Shown: piece after piece, positions 29,333-30,992 of the stretch
Position numbering within the stretch: position 1 is the first letter of the stretch
Layout: each line of letters begins with the position of its first letter
Source of the DNA: a virus
IMG/VR virus record: IMGVR_UViG_3300009285_001742
Coordinates: 1-30,992 of that record
Strand: one strand, 5' to 3'
Length of the DNA stretch: 30,992 bases
Notes under the pieces: model-generated
What the model was told of the DNA's origin: nothing
Seen by the model: only the letters and a program-made list of their open reading frames with translations
The model's database searches: none
Position numbers and translations under genes: made by a program

Positions 29333-29527
29333 ATGAACGACTGCAAGGGCAAAGACGAGTACGAGCCCGACCGCGGGCACTGCTATCACACGACGCGTCT
29401 GTTCCGCCCCGCACCAGGCGAGCCGTTGAAGCTCGTCTGCTGCTGGTGTGGCGACGTGTTCATGGGCGATGACGTGCCTCAGGAGCACGGACGCTTCGCC
29501 TGTTCCCGAGCCTTCAACAGTCGATGA
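29333..29527 (+). CDS. Small zinc-binding protein
   Basis: 64 residues from ATG 29333, AAGGG upstream, five bases after the previous stop. GHCYHTTRLFRPAPGEP, then LVCCWCGDVF and GRFACSR contain Cys 17, 36, 37, 39 and 56 with two His. A zinc ribbon is likely. No further assignment. Confidence 0.55.
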   Translation: MNDCKGKDEYEPDRGHCYHTTRLFRPAPGEPLKLVCCWCGDVFMGDDVPQEHGRFACSRAFNSR

Positions 29528-29544
29528 GACAAACAGGAGCCTAC

Positions 29545-30072
29545 ATGTCCTCTACCCAACTGACGTCCTTCCCCTTCCGCACGCCCAAGCCGGAGCGCGC
29601 TCCGATCATCGGCATGCTCGCCAACAAGCAGCGCGGCGACGCCATCCTCGGGATCGAGATCAACATGATCGCCGGGGAGAAGGTCGAATGGCGCAACTAC
29701 GGCTCGATGATCCACAGCTACATGCGCGCGCGCGGGCTGCGGATCGTCGCCATCCCGAACGTCGGCTGGCACGTCTGCACCAACCAGGAGCAGGTGCAGA
29801 TCCACATGACCCGAGACATCCGCGCCATCAGGCGAAGCTACAACCGGCTGAGCAAGCACCTCGCGGGGGTCGACTCGTCGACGCTGAACCGAGCGGAGCA
29901 GCACCACGTCCAGGTGTTGCGCAACCACGTCGACAAGGCCAAGTCCATCCACTGGCACGTTCGCCACGACCTCGACAACCCGCCCCCGCTGCCGCCCAAG
30001 GGCAAGCGCAAGCACGTCGGCGTCGGCGCCGAGACGAAGAACCAGCCCACGCAGCCGACGGCGCAGGTCTAG
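29545..30072 (+). CDS. Unrecognised 175-residue protein
   Basis: ATG 29545 is preferred to ATG 29524 because AGGAG lies seven bases before it. The sequence has an alpha/beta start (APIIGMLANKQRGDAILGIE), an IVAIPNVGWHVCTNQ strand-turn, then a long helix (RAIRRSYNRLSKHLAGVDSS), and a basic Pro-rich C-terminus (PPLPPKGKRKHV). The basic tail suggests nucleic-acid binding. The family is not recognised. Confidence 0.55.
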   Translation: MSSTQLTSFPFRTPKPERAPIIGMLANKQRGDAILGIEINMIAGEKVEWRNYGSMIHSYMRARGLRIVAIPNVGWHVCTNQEQVQIHMTRDIRAIRRSYNRLSKHLAGVDSSTLNRAEQHHVQVLRNHVDKAKSIHWHVRHDLDNPPPLPPKGKRKHVGVGAETKNQPTQPTAQV

Positions 30073-30088
30073 GGTCAAGGACACAGCC

Positions 30089-30397
30089 ATGTCGATCTTC
30101 TCCAAAGCCTGCAACGAAAACTGGTACGCGAACTACTACTCGACCTTCGGCACCAAGGCACAGTTCCGCGTCATCGTCTGCGGCCACGAGGTCAACCTCG
30201 AGCTGCCGAAGACGGCAACGGCGCGCGACCTGCGCAACGCGGCGCTCGACGCGTACGACCCCAGGTGGCGCGACGCCGACGAGAAGATCTGGGAGATCCG
30301 CGACAACGACGGCGTCGTCTACAAAGACGACGCGGTCATCGGCGAAGTCAAGTCGCCGGTGTGGTACGCGTCGCCGTCGATCGGGACGGGAGCCTAG
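30089..30397 (+). CDS. Possible ubiquitin-like (DUF2604-like) small protein
   Basis: 102 residues from ATG 30089. QFRVIVCGHEVNLELPKTAT, RDLRNAALDAYDP, KIWEIRDNDGVVYKDD and the end PVWYASPSIGTGA follow the beta-grasp order strand-strand-helix-strand-turn-strand. The WEIRDNDG motif and a terminal Gly-containing tail resemble phage and bacterial ubiquitin-like DUF2604/multiubiquitin-type proteins, which end GG; here the end is G-T-G-A. Whether it can be conjugated is unknown, and no E1/E2 or JAB-protease gene is visible. A generic small alpha/beta protein remains possible. Confidence 0.4.
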   Translation: MSIFSKACNENWYANYYSTFGTKAQFRVIVCGHEVNLELPKTATARDLRNAALDAYDPRWRDADEKIWEIRDNDGVVYKDDAVIGEVKSPVWYASPSIGTGA

Positions 30398-30402
30398 GTT
30401 CG

Positions 30403-30948
30403 ATGCGCCTGATCTGCATTCGCCACATGCGCTGCGACGACTACGAGGGCGTCACGTACGCCGTCGCGCTCGATGCGAAGACCGACGACGACGTGTCCAA
30501 CGATGTCGAGGCGGCGCGCGCGGAGCACCTGCAGGCCATCGAGGCGTTCCGTAAAGCGAGCCCGCCGCCGCCATTCGCGTGCAGCGGCATCAACGACTAC
30601 CCCGACGATATGACGATCGCCGAGGCGAAGCGCGCGCATGACGCGGTCGAGGCTGCGCGCTGGGACTACTCGGCGCTCGAGCGCAAGGCAAAGCAGTCGT
30701 TTGGTACACGGCTGCAGAGCAAGGGCTACGTGCTGCTGCAGGACCTCAACGACGGCGAGAACGACGGGCCGCTCGCAGAGCTGATCACCGGGATGCTGTT
30801 CGTCGAGGTCTACTGGGGTCACTACCACGGGTACGACTTCGACACGTCGACCACGGACACGGACTGCGTCCCGGGCAAGGACGAGATCGCCAAGATCAAC
30901 CCGGTGCGGGTGCGCGCAATCAAGGCTGCGCGCGTTGACACCATATGA
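30403..30948 (+). CDS. Unrecognised 181-residue protein
   Basis: ATG 30403, with GGGAG about 12 bases upstream; the longer frame upstream overlaps the ubiquitin-like gene and is ignored. A helical, charged middle (AKRAHDAVEAARWDYSALERK) is followed by LQDLNDGENDGPLAELITGM and aromatic VEVYWGHYHGYDFDT. No motif recognised. Its stop overlaps the next ATG (ATGA). Confidence 0.55.
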   Translation: MRLICIRHMRCDDYEGVTYAVALDAKTDDDVSNDVEAARAEHLQAIEAFRKASPPPPFACSGINDYPDDMTIAEAKRAHDAVEAARWDYSALERKAKQSFGTRLQSKGYVLLQDLNDGENDGPLAELITGMLFVEVYWGHYHGYDFDTSTTDTDCVPGKDEIAKINPVRVRAIKAARVDTI

Positions 30949-30992
30949 TGAACGTCACTGCGTCAGACTCGGCCTGGCAAGGTGTGGCTGGG
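30945..30992 (+). CDS. Start of a gene cut by the window's right edge
   Basis: ATG 30945 overlaps the previous TGA as ATGA and opens a frame to the window end (MMNVTASDSAWQGVAG). Only 16 codons are visible, so nothing can be said of the product. Confidence 0.4.
   Translation, partial: MMNVTASDSAWQGVAG

Noticed and set aside
1-30992. CRISPR array or insertion sequence
   Set aside because: No regularly spaced repeats, transposase frame or terminal inverted repeats were seen.

Overview
The window is a GC-rich, densely packed stretch of a tailed double-stranded DNA phage or prophage-like element. This follows from the gene content: a family-A DNA polymerase, an SF3-type helicase, a SNF2-like helicase, a Sak4-like ATPase, a Cas4/RecB-like nuclease, a Dam-type methyltransferase, a deoxynucleoside kinase, a Gp88-like protein, many tiny Cys-rich proteins and chains of ATGA/GTGA start-stop overlaps. 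No head, tail or lysis gene is certain, so this is the replication, recombination and nucleotide-metabolism part of the genome plus an accessory region. A high-GC bacterial host is likely; I cannot name it.

Layout: (1) 1-7370, plus strand: a cut gene, a tyrosine-recombinase-like gene lacking its catalytic end, then about fifteen small unrecognised genes, many translationally coupled. (2) 7362-9834, minus strand: small unknowns, a Gp88-like protein and two tiny, very basic Cys-containing proteins behind a structured leader. (3) 9949-11409, plus strand: a kinase-like gene broken by one in-frame TAG, a small phage protein and a membrane-anchored coiled coil. (4) 11363-24837, minus strand: the core block, read from 24837 down: SNF2-like helicase, deoxynucleoside kinase, DUF4326-like protein, zinc ribbon, Cas4-like nuclease, Sak4-like ATPase, DUF669-like ssDNA-binding protein, HTH regulator, structured RNA region, winged-HTH protein, UDG-polymerase A fusion carrying a mini-intein, TSCPD protein, two Zn ribbons, DnaQ-like exonuclease, DUF1599-like protein, HARP-like protein, Dam methyltransferase, Zn ribbon and a sigma-region-4-like protein. 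(5) 25047 to the end, plus strand: SF3-type helicase with a Gly-rich disordered N-terminus, a possible origin (DnaA box), an MSMEG_6728-type protein, a tRNA-like end with flanking repeats, an excisionase-like HTH, an arginase-fold-like protein, a HicB-like protein, a ubiquitin-like small protein and further unknowns.

The genes fit together as a replication module. The divergent region 24838-25046 carries one promoter-like site on each strand and so could switch on both helicase-led operons. Sak4-like ATPase, ssDNA-binding protein and nuclease form a single-strand annealing cassette. Polymerase with proofreading, a separate DnaQ-like nuclease, the kinase, TSCPD and DUF1599-like proteins handle DNA synthesis and precursors; Dam marks the DNA.

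The most noteworthy points are the amber-interrupted kinase gene (TAG is an ordinary stop elsewhere here), the 132-residue mini-intein inserted inside polymerase motif B, the tRNA-like and hairpin-rich intergenic regions, and two unusual accessory proteins (arginase-like and ubiquitin-like). No gap exceeds 300 bases; the largest (about 235, 209 and 209 bases) are described as features. Coordinates and motifs were read by eye; family assignments come from remembered family patterns, not from a search.
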